A stretch of DNA of 64,000 nt, from NCBI GenBank assembly GCA_036362985.1, contig JAYGXS010000005.1:51066394-51130393 (forward strand), in the 5' to 3' direction. Origin of the DNA: Ligula intestinalis. Its lineage: Eukaryota; Platyhelminthes; Cestoda; Diphyllobothriidea; Diphyllobothriidae. The position numbers and the translations under genes are program-made. This document shows, in pieces, positions 1 to 9,315 of this stretch. Under the pieces are notes generated by a model. The model was not told the DNA's origin, made no database searches, and saw only the letters and a program-made list of their open reading frames with translations. Position 1 is the stretch's first letter. Each line of letters begins with the position of its first letter.

Positions 1-1118
1 CGTTCTGCCGAGTCCGCCTGGGCCGCCGCGACTGGTCTGTACGTTGCGGCTCCTGCAATGGTTGGTGTCATCTCCGCTGCAGTGGCCTCGCCACGGCTGC
101 CGATTGGTCACCCGCCTTCGCGTTTCCCAGCTGTCCCGTGCCCCCACCGATCTCCATGCCTCCAGCCCGTCCGGTCCTGAACCCAAATCCTCTGGTCTCC
201 GACCTTGCCTCACCACCTGGTCTTAAGATCTTACAATTCAATGCCAACGGCCTCCTTGGGAAGCTTGACCAGCTCCTGGCCTTCATGCGCTCGCACAGCA
301 TAGCTGTGGCGGCTATCCGAGAGAAAAAGTGATCTAACTCCACTAAGGTCCCTTTCTGTGCCGATTACACGATTGTCCGTCGCGAGCGCGGCCGCAAAAA
401 AGGCGGAGGTTTGGCCTTCCTGGTGGACAAATCCATTGTCCATCACCAGCTACCCCTGCTTGGAGCCGATCCCACGGAAGTACTGACGATTTCCCTTGAC
501 ATTGGCCCGGCGCCGCTAACCGTAGTAAACGTGTACATCCCTCCAACTTCCAGTTGTCCTCCCAGTTTCACCGCCTCTATCGCTCCCTACTTACCTTCTG
601 GAGACAGTTTGGTGCTAGGTGACTTCGACGCCCACCATGACCTGTGGTGCTCTAACTTGGCAGCCGACCACCGAGGAGAAGCTCTGGCTGATGAAATAGC
701 ATGGTTAGCGGCCACCTACCCATTGTGCTTGAATTGGCCACCGCCGCCGAGCGTATTAAGGCCCCCAACCAGCACTTCATTAATTTCAAGAAAGCCAATT
801 GGGCAGCGTTCAAGACCGAATGCGAAGCCGAGATCCATGGCTTACCGCCTCCACACGGCGGAGCGAGCCCTTCGTCGACTACTCCTGGCAGCAGCAAGTC
901 ACCACATTCCTAACGGCCGTATTCCCCTTCTCCGTCCTAACTATCCGTCCGAAGCCTCCCGCCCGGAACGAGAGAGAGACGAAATACGAGCACGTGATGC
1001 CAGTGACCCGCGCGTTGGCGAACTGAATGGCTTAATCACTAAGACTATAAACGATGGCAAACGCCAACGCTGGCATGAAGTAGTTTCCGAAAGCAATTTC
1101 AGCGGCAACTCAGCTGAC
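1..1118 (+). pseudogene. Jockey-like LINE, 5' part, broken endonuclease region
   Basis: Truncated copy of the element found complete on the other strand at 28.5-31.7 kb. The ORF2 start region lies at 138-156, followed by the endonuclease motif LQFNANGL. A stop at about 330 breaks the frame just after AIREKK (the intact copy reads AIQETK, so the catalytic Glu region is damaged). The frame resumes at 411 and carries GDFDAHH, where the intact copy has GDFNAHH. A deletion of about 130 bp near 697 removes sequence upstream of the SDH motif, which here reads SGHLPIV. A further loss of about 11 bp near 850 shifts the frame again. The copy stops abruptly at 1118, before the reverse transcriptase domain. 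Bases 1-180 are also open in frame 1 and may be the tail of an upstream ORF1; this is weak. The copy is non-functional. Confidence 0.9.
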
Positions 1119-1124
1119 TAGATG

Positions 1125-1500
1125 AAGGCGGGTTACCCGGGAAAGGAGGGTTACCCGTTAGCCAAGCTGCAGGCTACCTGGCGCGTCCACGGGTGGCGGA
1201 TAGTGGCGCGGCCTTCAGTGAAGGTTAGCTGCGAAATAAGCAGGCTCACGGGTCTGGCGAATAAGCAGTCGCGGACGCAGCAGCGACAGTGTTACTAGGG
1301 CGCGGTGGGCTGAGGTCTGGCGCACCGACTGCCTTATAAAATGCCGCAAGGCCCAATGACGACACTGTGACATGGCGAGCGTGAACCGCCATTAAATAGG
1401 TTTGCTTGCCACCAACACCACTGCCTTGTGGTTAGGTTCTTGAGCCAAAGTGCTAGAGGAGACAACCTCGAACAAAGAATCCGAGCCAGCCAGCCACCTG
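1125..1500 (+). mobile_element. RTE-like LINE 5' UTR fragment
   Basis: This block matches 4545-4870 (+) and the reverse complement of about 9153-8990, where it lies directly upstream of an RTE-like endonuclease frame (NKRILGIGCWNVRT). It starts with a repeated GGGTTACCCG motif, contains TTATAAAATGCCGCAAG and GACGACACTGTGACATGG, and runs through a short ACC-rich tract into the beginning of the ORF (GCCAAAGTGCTAGAGGAGAC). It therefore marks the 5' end of this RTE family. The rest of the element is missing. It directly abuts the truncated Jockey-like copy on its left. 1501-1780 shows nothing recognisable. Confidence 0.75.
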
Positions 1501-1780
1501 AGACTGCAACTGGGAGTCCTGTATACAATAACCCACTCCTTCTGGTGACTCTTGCCTTTTCCCTTCAACCTGGGGAATTCGACCTGATGATTGTAGTTAT
1601 CTAGGCACAACCACTACTTAGACCCCTACAAGCGCTATAACAAAATGTTACCAGCTTTCATCATTCTATAATAAGACCGGATTACTAACGAAACTATTCA
1701 CATTTTAACAAAATATATATTCGAAAGCAAAAGGTAGCACGTCACTATGTGTGTGAACGACAGGAAGCTATGACGTTCGC

Positions 1781-1793
1781 CCCCCCCCCCCCC
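1781..1793. repeat. poly-C tract
   Basis: A run of about 13 cytosines immediately upstream of the PLE fragment. It may be length-unstable or an assembly weak point. Confidence 0.8.
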
Positions 1794-1799
1794 TACGGC

Positions 1800-2402
1800 G
1801 CCGTACGAATCGTATAAAGGCCTTTACACAGGACATAAGCAACAACGAATGCGTAAGCCGCAGGTTCTTGTTACAAAGAACCGACAAACACCATGCGTAC
1901 TCGAATAATGCAAATAAAGGACAGTTTAGATGCAGATGGGCAGCCTAGTGTCATTTATCAAATACCCTGTAACGACTGTTTTTGTCAGTACGCAGGGAAG
2001 GCCGGACGACAACTTGGCTCGCGAATAATAGAGCAGAAAGGGGTAGTGTGGAGAGGCGACTCAATGTTTCAGTTCGCTATTCAGATCCCGGGGGAAGGTC
2101 ACGAATTTAACTTTTCGTGTACGCAGATAATGGCGCGAGCCACTAATAAGACGTGGCTAGAACTACTGCAGGCTTGGGTATCTTGCCCCAACTCCATAAA
2201 CAGACACTTTGCAGTGCTGTTGTGAGATTTTTGCAGGAATGCGGTGAACTCTAAATCCAAGACTATTGTCTTTGGTTTTGCAGTAGAACATACCTGTCTG
2301 ACTACAGTAGATGATGAAAATTTGGGTTGGCCTGGAGCTTCTGACCGCTTAGCTGAAACTTACCGAAGAAAGGTGAGATTTGGTATGAAACTGGCCATCT
2401 AA
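1800..2402 (+). pseudogene. Penelope-like element fragment, GIY-YIG endonuclease end
   Basis: The frame at 1893-2225 reads VIYQIPCNDC, QYAGKAGRQLGSRI, then GHEFNF and WVSCPNSINRH. This is the layout of the C-terminal GIY-YIG nuclease of Penelope-like retroelements (family consensus: (V)YxIPCxxC, YxGxTGRxLxxRxxEH, NSINR). The usual Tyr-Val-Gly is Tyr-Ala-Gly here and the expected EH after the arginine is EQ. Sequence up to 2402 still reads like the PLE tail (TVDDENLGWPGASDR, KVRFGMKLAI) after a TGA stop at 2223. No reverse transcriptase remains. Probably a dead 5'-truncated copy. Confidence 0.7.
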
Positions 2403-2864
2403 TTGACAATAAATATGGTTCAGGTATAGGCTACGTTGACCTTCTATTGGTTCAACGTGGCAGACCTCAGCCGTACCCGCCCTGGGAAAATGGTCGGCGC
2501 TGGTCCACGATTACTAGACTCAAGGGCCTGCTTAGTAAGCAGCCAAGCTCCACTGAAGGTTGATCTACTAACAGCCACCGCTGAAGGCGCCGGTTAGGTA
2601 GAATCTAGGTCAACGGACGCTGACCTTAAGGCGCCATCGTTGGGAATGTTATCCCGTTCGAAAACAATTCTGCCAGACAACTGAAAACAAGACGGAGGCT
2701 ACCCTGGAACGCATCACCGGCCATTTGATAATCGACGCGCGTGTCGACTGGCCCAACTTCACCCGTTAACCTGCCATGAACCGCCTACAAAGACAGGTGG
2801 ATATCCGCCAGTTGATGAACCTACAACATGGAGGTCGCCAGGTCAGTGGCTGTGAATGGCAGAT
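2403..2864. other. no gene seen
   Basis: No reading frame, structural RNA or repeat that I can recognise. May be the 3' trailer of the preceding PLE. Confidence 0.5.
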
Positions 2865-2990
2865 AGCATTGTCGGCAAAGACAAGAGGGACTAGAAAAGC
2901 CATTTCTGCCTAATTAGCCGTCATCAGCCAGCCATATACAACCTTAAGTGTTGCAACACTCGAGGCTCTAAGCTCTGACTAGACTGCTAG
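2865..2990 (-). repeat. SINE-like repeat 1, partial copy
   Basis: On the minus strand this block carries ACTCGAGGCTC, TATGGCTGGCTGATGACGGC, then GGCAGAAATGGC and a TCTTGTCTTTGCCGAC end. The same order of blocks occurs at 23085-23245 (+) and 3735-3905 (-). The tRNA-like head seen in those copies is too diverged to recognise here. Confidence 0.6.
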
Positions 2991-3140
2991 CCGAGGTGAG
3001 GCTGCTAACGGAGCTCGAGAATAAGCCCCAAGGCAGAGCGGGACGATTGAGTTCCGTTAGCGATCGGTGAACGTTCATCAAAGAGTTGTGAATGGTGTCA
3101 TAAGTGAAATTAATAGTATCAGAATATAATGACTGATAAG

Positions 3141-3142
3141 AA

Positions 3143-3173
<31 letters not shown>

Positions 3174-3186
3174 AAGAAAAAGTAGA
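3141..3186. repeat. (AAG)n microsatellite
   Basis: About 14 tandem AAG units on the plus strand, inside the first intron of the ALKBH7-like gene (minus strand). Confidence 0.95.
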
Positions 3187-3360
3187 AGAGGGGTGTAGTC
3201 TTCTCCTACCTGACTACCTAAATGCTCACAAGCCTGTTCCCCTCAAAAAATATGCTGCGTTAAGGTTCATGCGAAAGGGCGAACGTGCAAATGTACTATA
3301 GTAAAGGATCAGATTGCATAGGGAAGTGTCACAGTAAGAACAAGAAAAGTCAAAACCTAC

Positions 3361-3624
3361 GGAGTCCCAGTGACAAGTTTGATATTTCAGCCGTTTGAGC
3401 ACTGGGTCCAATTCTGACATCAGATTAGATTCTTCAGCTTCACTTATGAAGTTTGGGATCAGTATCATTTCTTCGGTCACGATTCGGGCGACTTGGTCAT
3501 CTCGATACTCCAGCAGAGGAGCGGTGGTTTGCTGGACCGAAGTGGCGAGCCAAGCTCGACGCGCCGTGTGGAGGAGAGATCGGCCAATGGAGCTTCGCAA
3601 TATTCCGCTCGCTACGAACGCCAT
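3361..3624 (-). CDS. ALKBH7: ALKBH7-like dioxygenase, first coding exon only
   Basis: An 88-codon exon starting at an ATG (complement of 3622-3624) and ending at a phase-0 donor (CACTGGGACTCC|GTAGGT). The last 40 residues, from IPNFISEAEESNLMSELDP to LKRLKYQTCHWDS, match the start of the AlkB fold of ALKBH7 (animal proteins read xxPGFLSxAEExxLxxELEPxLRRxRYExDHWD). The N-terminus is rich in Arg, Ser and Ala and nearly free of acidic residues, as expected for a mitochondrial targeting peptide; ALKBH7 is a matrix Fe(II)/2-oxoglutarate enzyme involved in programmed necrosis and fat metabolism. The catalytic HxD...H exons are not found downstream on this strand, so intron 1 runs off the left edge and is more than 3.3 kb long, filled with retroelements. 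Identification rests on this one conserved block. Confidence 0.75.
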
Positions 3625-3734
3625 CCTAAAGTCACCACCTATGGCAAATAAAAACTGCTAAGATTTGGAGCAAAGACGAGAATGAAAAGCCTTAATTCGC
3701 GTATACTGGGCCCTTGTGGACTGCACAAGTCCCC

Positions 3735-3905
3735 TACAACTCTTGGATCGATAGTCATGCCGGTAAAGAAAAGGGAGACTGGAGTGGCAATTTCTGGCTT
3801 ATTAGCCGTCCTCAGCCAGTCATACTCGGACCCAAATGGTACACCACACGAACCTTCAACTCGTGACCTCTTTGATCAGAAGCCTTATGCTCTAACCATT
3901 GAACA
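3735..3905 (-). repeat. SINE-like repeat 1, copy with tRNA-like head
   Basis: On the minus strand it opens with ATGGTTAGAGCATAAGGC and CACGAGTTGAAGGTTCG, spaced like the A and B boxes of a tRNA-type Pol III promoter. The family core follows: GAGTATGACTGGCTGAGGAC, then ATAAGCCAGAAATTGCCACT, then TCCCTTTTCTTTACCGGC. The core matches the copies at 2865-2990 and 23085-23245. It lies about 100 bp upstream of the ALKBH7-like start codon, so it sits in that gene's promoter region. Confidence 0.65.
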
Positions 3906-4074
3906 AAGAGTTTCGAACACAGAAACTTACCAGGCCTAAGCTGCAAGTAACCCTGTACAGAATATTAGTTTTGAACTTTGAGGGGGAACTACGCACGACA
4001 CAGGAAAGATAGTTGCATATATATATTAAACCGAACAAACGCTTGCTTGTACTTGTATTTGAAACGGCCGTAGT

Positions 4075-4520
4075 CATGTTTGATCTAGTTGTCCATTCGG
4101 CAGCAGCCTCGGGATATTGTAAACCGCCTACTTCTTCGAATTGACAACCATCAATTTCGAGAGGTGCCTTTCTTTGAGCAGGGATGCAGCATGAATACAC
4201 TGGTCTTGCCTTTATGGACAAACCGACCGATAAAGCGATCTCCTTCATCCGTGACACCGCACATTGCAGATCATCAAAGTTTAAACCTATAAGGGCGATA
4301 TAATCGGCATAGTCGAAAACAGTCCACCGGCGTCCGGATGCAAGCGCAACACCGTCTTCTTCGTGTACTCAATAACTTACACAATGAGCGACAGGATACA
4401 GCTTAATCGAATGTCAGGCTGAATACCGAACGTTTTTGAAAGGCTGTTATGAACCAGATCTTGTGCAGTGGTGGTGAGGAAATAGGCCGTGATTATGGTA
4501 ATGACTTTTGGTGATGCACC
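4075..4520 (-). pseudogene. RTE-like LINE, reverse transcriptase fragment
   Basis: The minus strand encodes MKEIALSVGLSIKA, CCIPAQRKAPLEIDGCQ and FEEVGGLQY, matching the region downstream of the RT catalytic box in the better copies (NEMGMSVGMSINSGKTK, QEKAALGFTGHQLEEVDSF). Both ends are truncated and frames shift at about 4290-4400. It is an old, non-functional fragment that touches the plus-strand RTE derivative beginning near 4540. Confidence 0.75.
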
Positions 4521-4539
4521 ACCTAGTGTCATTACGCCC

Positions 4540-5265
4540 CCTTCTCCTCATAGGAGTAAACGGGTTGCCCAGGAAGGCGAGTTACCCAAGAAAGGAGGGT
4601 TACCCGTTAGCCTAGCTGCTGGCTACCTGACGCATCCACAGGTGGCGGATAGTGGCGCGACCTTCAGTGAAGTTAGCTGCGAAATAGGCAGGTTCCCGGG
4701 TCTGGCGAATAAGCAGTCGCGGATGCAGCAACGACAGTGTTACCAGGTGCGGTGGGCTGAGGTCTGGCGCACCAACTGCCTTATAAAATGCCGCAAGTCC
4801 CAATGACGACACTGTGACATGGCTAGCTTGAACCGCCATTAAATAGGTTTTCTTGCCACCAACACCACCACTACTACCACCACCACCTACACCACCACTA
4901 CCACCACCAATAACTTCGTCGAATTTCTTCCCTATCCCCCCTATGTAAGGTAAAGGTGACTGAGCTGGTTTGGACACGTTCTCCGTCGTCCGCCCAACGA
5001 CCTTACCTAGCTGCCCTCAACCCGGTACCACAGTCCACATGGAAACGTCAAAAAGCAGGGCAACTAAAGACTTGGCTCGACACCGTCCGTCAAGACATGG
5101 AAGCAGTTCTTGGACCCTCTATTTTCGGTCTCCTTCGCTGTATAAGGGTCTGGGTGGAGCTTTCCAGATCCAATGCTGCCAATCGCCACGCATGGAGAGC
5201 TATCGTTCGTGACATCATTGAGGCCGGCTAGATCAGGCATCATCACAGCCGTAACAAGTACAAGT
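4540..5265 (+). mobile_element. Internally deleted RTE-like derivative (5' UTR joined to 3' end)
   Basis: The left part (4545-4870) is the RTE 5' UTR, colinear with 1125-1420, followed by an expanded (ACC)n tract. After about 60 bp of unassigned sequence, 4947-5231 encodes the last segment of the RTE frame (WTRSPSSA, WLDTVRQDMEAV, RSNAANRHAWRAIVRDIIEAG, stop), and the 3' end reaches the terminal ACAAGTACAAGTA motif. The whole protein-coding middle is absent. It is organised like a non-autonomous half-LINE that could be copied by the parent's enzyme, though a simple deletion is equally possible. Confidence 0.75.
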
Positions 5266-5274
5266 AAGTATAGA

Positions 5275-6213
5275 AGGTCCAAGAACTGCTTCCATGGATT
5301 GACAGACAGTGTCGAGCCAAGTCTTTAGTTGCCCTCCTCTTCGACGTTCCCAGGTGGGCTGCGGCGCCGGGTCGAGGGCAGCATAGCTAAGGTAGGTGGG
5401 CGGAGCCTTTCTTGAATGGCCTGAAATATCCTCGTTATACGATCGCAGCGGATGCGGACTGTCTCATTTGAGATTAAGTCACCATACTTGACTCCCAGGA
5501 TCATCCTCAGGAACCGGTGGTCAAATACCTCCAGTCTTTGCTCATCTTCTGCGCGTACTGCCCAGCATTCACATCCACAGAGGAGGACTGACCAGATGGA
5601 TGCAAGATATACACGAATCCTCGTGGCGATGGAGATGTCTCGTCGGATCCATAGGCGCTTTTGAAGGATTGAGAAAACCCAGCGAGCAGCATCGATACGG
5701 GAGACAATGTCGTCCTTGTTCTGACCATTCGGTAGCAGCCTCGCCCCGAGGTATTTAAAGCTGTCTACTTCCTCAAGTTGATGGCCATTAATTCCCAGGG
5801 GTGCCTTCTCCTGGTCAGGAATGCAGCTCGAGAACAACTTCATCTTTCTAGAATTTATGGAAATGCCAACCGACATAACGATCTCATTTACCCGCGACAC
5901 TACCGACTGTAGACCACCAAAGCTTGAGGCTAACAGCGCAATATAATTGACGTAGTCACGATCAGTTAGCCGGCGTCCGGGTGCAAGCTTAACACCGTCC
6001 TTTTCATGTAGGGCCTTGCCGAAAATCCAGTCAATGACGTAGTTAAACAGAATGAGCGAAAGGACGCAGCCCTGACGGACACTAGACCGGATACCGAACG
6101 ATTGAGAGAGATTGTTGTGGACCAGGACTCGTGCGGTGGTAGACCAATAGTAGGTCTTAATCATGGCAATAAGTTTGGTCGGCACTCCATCCAGTTCCAT
6201 TATACGCCACAGG
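5275..6213 (-). pseudogene. RTE-like LINE (-), 3' half of the split copy
   Basis: Continues the element that starts near 9153 and is interrupted by a Jockey-like insertion at 6214-7013. It encodes WRIMELDGVPTKLIAMIK, the box SVRQGCVLSLILFNYV, and the position of the RT catalytic motif, which reads DYVNYIALLA where the plus-strand copy at 43.4 kb has DCADDTALLA. Both catalytic aspartates are lost. The thumb region SIATRIRVYLASIWSVLL, CECWAVRAEDEQRLEVFDH and the downstream IRCDRITRIFQAIQERL are still readable. The 3' end is truncated within GAAGCAGTTCTTGGACC, tail to tail with the plus-strand derivative at 4540-5265. Confidence 0.9.
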
Positions 6214-7013
6214 GACTCGCTCTGTCGACTGCTTTCAAGGCGCAGGCCAAGCCGCACCTCACTTATGCGGCATCAATCTGGTCTCCTACGATGAGCTCTT
6301 CCAGCCTCCGCCGCCTCCAGTCAGCCCAAAACGCTGCCCTCCGCACGATCACGGATTGCTATAAAATGTCGCCTATAGATCATCGTCATGCGGAGGCTTC
6401 TGTTCTACCGGTAGCCCATCACAACACTCTCCTTAGCCAGCAGTTCTGGTGGAGTTGTTCGCAACCCGGCCATCCCAATCATCACCGTTGCACCGCTCCC
6501 GAGCCCTGCCACAACATCCGGTCGTCTATTGGAGCACTTCACAAGGAAGCTGCTGCCTCGTGTCTCTCGCGGATCTACCTGTTGATAGCTCTGTCACCAA
6601 GACAGGCTTCCAGCGTCTCCACCAGAGAGTCGTTGCCGAGGAGAAACGAGGTTATCGTCCCCCGGTCCTTTTGGGTGGCTATACACCTCCGATTGCGGCC
6701 TCGGAACGACATCTCCCGAGGGTCACTCGCTATACCCTGGCGCAGCTACGCAGTGGCTACTGCATGCTCCTTCGCCAGTACCAGCACCGGCTCGACCCAT
6801 CCATACCCGACTGCTGTCCCGACTGCGGCGTCTCGCCGCAAGACTGCCGTATTCTGTTCGCCTGCAGCTCTAGGCCAGGCACCCACCTCACTCCCGCGGA
6901 CCTGTGGTTCAAGCCGGTCGAGGTCGCGGCTTTTCTCCGTCTCCCAAATACTCCCAGTTTGGATTCCGGCGGGGATTCCTGATCCAACTATGGGCTACGA
7001 CACACACACACAC
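6214..7013 (+). mobile_element. Jockey-like LINE 3' fragment inserted into the RTE copy
   Basis: Heavily 5'-truncated copy of the 28.5-31.7 kb element, in opposite orientation to its host. It begins at TCTGTCGACTGCTTTCAAGG and reads AKPHLTYAASIWSPTMSSSS, then shifts frame near 6560 and continues with LADLPVDSS, QLRSGYCMLLRQYQHRLDPS and the C-terminal zinc-knuckle-like block CCPDCGVSPQDCRILFAC, where the paired His of the intact copy (CRHLFAC) is Ile. The frame ends LDSGGDS-stop at 6980-6982. The 3' end is CTACGACACACACACACACA, the same (CA)n tail as the long copy. The host RTE resumes at 7014. Confidence 0.92.
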
Positions 7014-9153
7014 ACCATGGATGGAATCGATTACGGCGGCGAAGTCGACAAAGCAAACGTCCTTCGGTTACTGTTAGCTCCGGCGGAGTTTTAGAATGCA
7101 CTTCAGTGTGAATATTTGATCCACACATCCACGCCCAGCTCGGAATCCGGCTTGGTTGGGTCGTGTCCTGGAGTCATGCACAGACTGGAAGCGCCTGAGA
7201 AGAACAACAGCGAAGATCTTTGCAGCAACATCGATAAGACTTAGGCCACGGTAGTTTCCGCATCTTGTCTTATCTCCCTTCTTGTGAACAGGTACATGGA
7301 TGCCTGAGCCCAAGTCATCGGGAACGGCCTCTTCTCATCACGCCTGTACAATCAGCTCATGGAGCTAGGCTGTCTACAGGACTTGTAGATTTATGTAGGA
7401 ATACCGTCCTCTCCGCACGCCTTGTTGTTGCGTAGCCTCTGCATTGCATCGGTAACTTCGTCACATGACACTGTGTAGGCAGGAGAGGGTTGAAACTCCG
7501 CTGTGGAGGAGAGGGAGGGTGTGATGGGTTGTTCATCAAAGTTGAGGAGGTGCTCGAAGTGTTCACGCCAGCGCTCGACCTTGGCCGAGTTGTCAGCAAT
7601 AAAACCGCCATTCACATCGCGAAAAGAATCACAGAGTGTCGAGACTTACCACTAACTTGGCGGATGATTTGGTACAGTTTTCGAGTGTCATCAACATTTG
7701 AGGCCTGCTCCATAGAAGTCGCCGTTTCGGACCAGTACTTCTGCCGATCATCTCTAGTCGACTTTGCCGTCAGCTTTCGAAGTTGGCGGAAGGAGGCATC
7801 GTGGCGGGACCTGGCTCCAGTCATCTCGGCCGACAGCTGCAGGGTTCTTCCGCTGATCCAGTCGCTGTGGCGCCACTGAGTGAATCAGATAATTTTTTCA
7901 GCTGCCCCATAGATGGATGTCTTCAGTGATAGCCACTTGCTACTGCCCTCGTTGTCAGCCTGGGTCTTAAGACGGGACCGGATTTCTGTGCTTAGAGCCT
8001 CGGTAGTGTTGGTTTGCCGGAGTTTTGTGACATCAAGGCGTCTGGCACGTGACAGTTTGGGCACAGATGAGAGGTGAACCTTCAAGCGCGTGCGAACACG
8101 AGCATGGTCATACCCGTGAACGTTACCAGTTTAGGCACCTCACATCGACCTGCTATCGTGGACCAAGCTGCGAAACCGTGAACCAACTAAAATGTAATCG
8201 ATCTGACTGGCGGTACGGCCATCGTTCTAATACCATGTCAGTAGGTGTTTGTGATGATGCTGAAAGCATGTGTTAGTAATAAACAGTCGGTTCTGTTCAG
8301 CAAACTGCAGCATCCTATTATCGTTGTCCGTTAGAGAGCCAAGCCCAAAAGACCAAGAAAGTGGTTTTTTGTCTGGTCAACGGGCCCAGTCCGCCCATTC
8401 CAGTCCCCGGCTACAATTAGCAGATCTCGGCGAGGGAGGCGTTCGGCTAGCTCCTGCAGCTGCGAGTAGAAATGTTTTTCTCTTGATGTTCAGCCGCTGA
8501 CTTATGTGCATAAACAGATACTACCGAGATGTTCGTATAATGGCCCTTCAGTCTAACATAGGCCATTCGATCGTTGACTGGTTCCCATGCCAGTAGTGCA
8601 CAGTTGGCTTGTTCCGAGAGGGCAATAGCCACACCATGTCTACCAGATGAGTCACTCGGACCACTGTGATACAAGGTGAGATAGAAAATCGACCCCCGGG
8701 ATTTTGATTTCTTGGGCGCCTGAATCGGGGAGTCGGACTTCTGACAGGCAACAAACATTCACGTGATAGTCATGGAGACTGTGCGCTATCAGACTTTAAG
8801 TACCAGGTTCCAGAAATGTTCGCACATTCCAGCATCCAATACCAAGAATACGCTTGTTGTTTAGCAGTCCAGCTTGCATATTATTTGCCCGCACCATCGA
8901 ACAAGGGTTTCGGAGCGCGTCGGATCTCACAGACGCCGTAGCATTGGTCGGAGTTGAGTGAGTAGACATGACATGAGGTTTTTTGGGAATTTTGAATACA
9001 GGCGGGTCCCCAACGGCCGCTTGTATTCTTTGTTCGAGGTTGTCTCCTCTAGCACTTTGGCTCATGAAACTGACCATAAGGCGGTGGTGGTGGTGGTGGC
9101 AAACAAACTTATTTAATGTCGGTTCATGCTCGCCATGTCACAGTGTCGTCTAC
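7014..9153 (-). pseudogene. RTE-like LINE (-), 5' half of the split copy
   Basis: From 9153 downward: 5' UTR with a (CCA)n tract, then MSQSARGDNLEQRI and the endonuclease start LNNKRILGIGCWNVRTFLEP. The endonuclease continues in other frames (CQKSDSPIQ; VAIALSEQANCALL; NISVVSVYAH). The linker and RT fingers follow: KLTAKSTRDDRQKYWSET, FIADNSAKVERWREHFEHLL, RLRNNKACGEDGIP, VPVHKKGDKTRCGNYRGLSL and FRAGRGCVDQIFTL. At least six stops or frameshifts separate these pieces. Together with 5275-6213 it is the longest RTE copy here, but it is dead. Confidence 0.9.
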
Positions 9154-9315
9154 TTTTTATCTTCGGTCTCCGTCGCTGGAGAAGAGACTGGGCATTGCTT
9201 TCCAGATCCGCTGCCGCCAATCATCACGCATGGAGAGGTAGCGTTCGTGACATCATTGGGGCTGGCTAGATTTGGCATTATCACAGCCGTAACGAGTGCA
9301 AGTACAAGTTTACGA
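9154..9315 (+). mobile_element. RTE-like LINE 3' terminal fragment
   Basis: This plus-strand piece reads TTCGGTCTCCGTCGCTGG, GAAGAGACTGGGC, GCATGGAGAGGTAGCGTTCG and ends with AGCCGTAACGAGTGCAAGTA. It matches the 3' end of the 41.6-44.25 kb copy. It is squeezed exactly between the 5' end of one minus-strand RTE (9153) and the truncated edge of an older one (9316). Confidence 0.85.

Noticed and set aside
411..1121. A 236-codon frame that could be taken as a host gene
   Set aside because: It is the endonuclease region of the truncated Jockey-like copy read through frameshifts, as shown by alignment to the 28.5-31.7 kb element.
3226..3360. Continuation of the ALKBH7-like frame to 3226
   Set aside because: Similarity to the family stops exactly at the GTAGGT donor; the remaining codons are intron read-through.
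6102..7094. A 330-codon plus-strand frame crossing three sequence blocks
   Set aside because: Its start is antisense RTE, its middle is the Jockey-like 3' fragment (partly out of frame) and its end is RTE again; not a gene.
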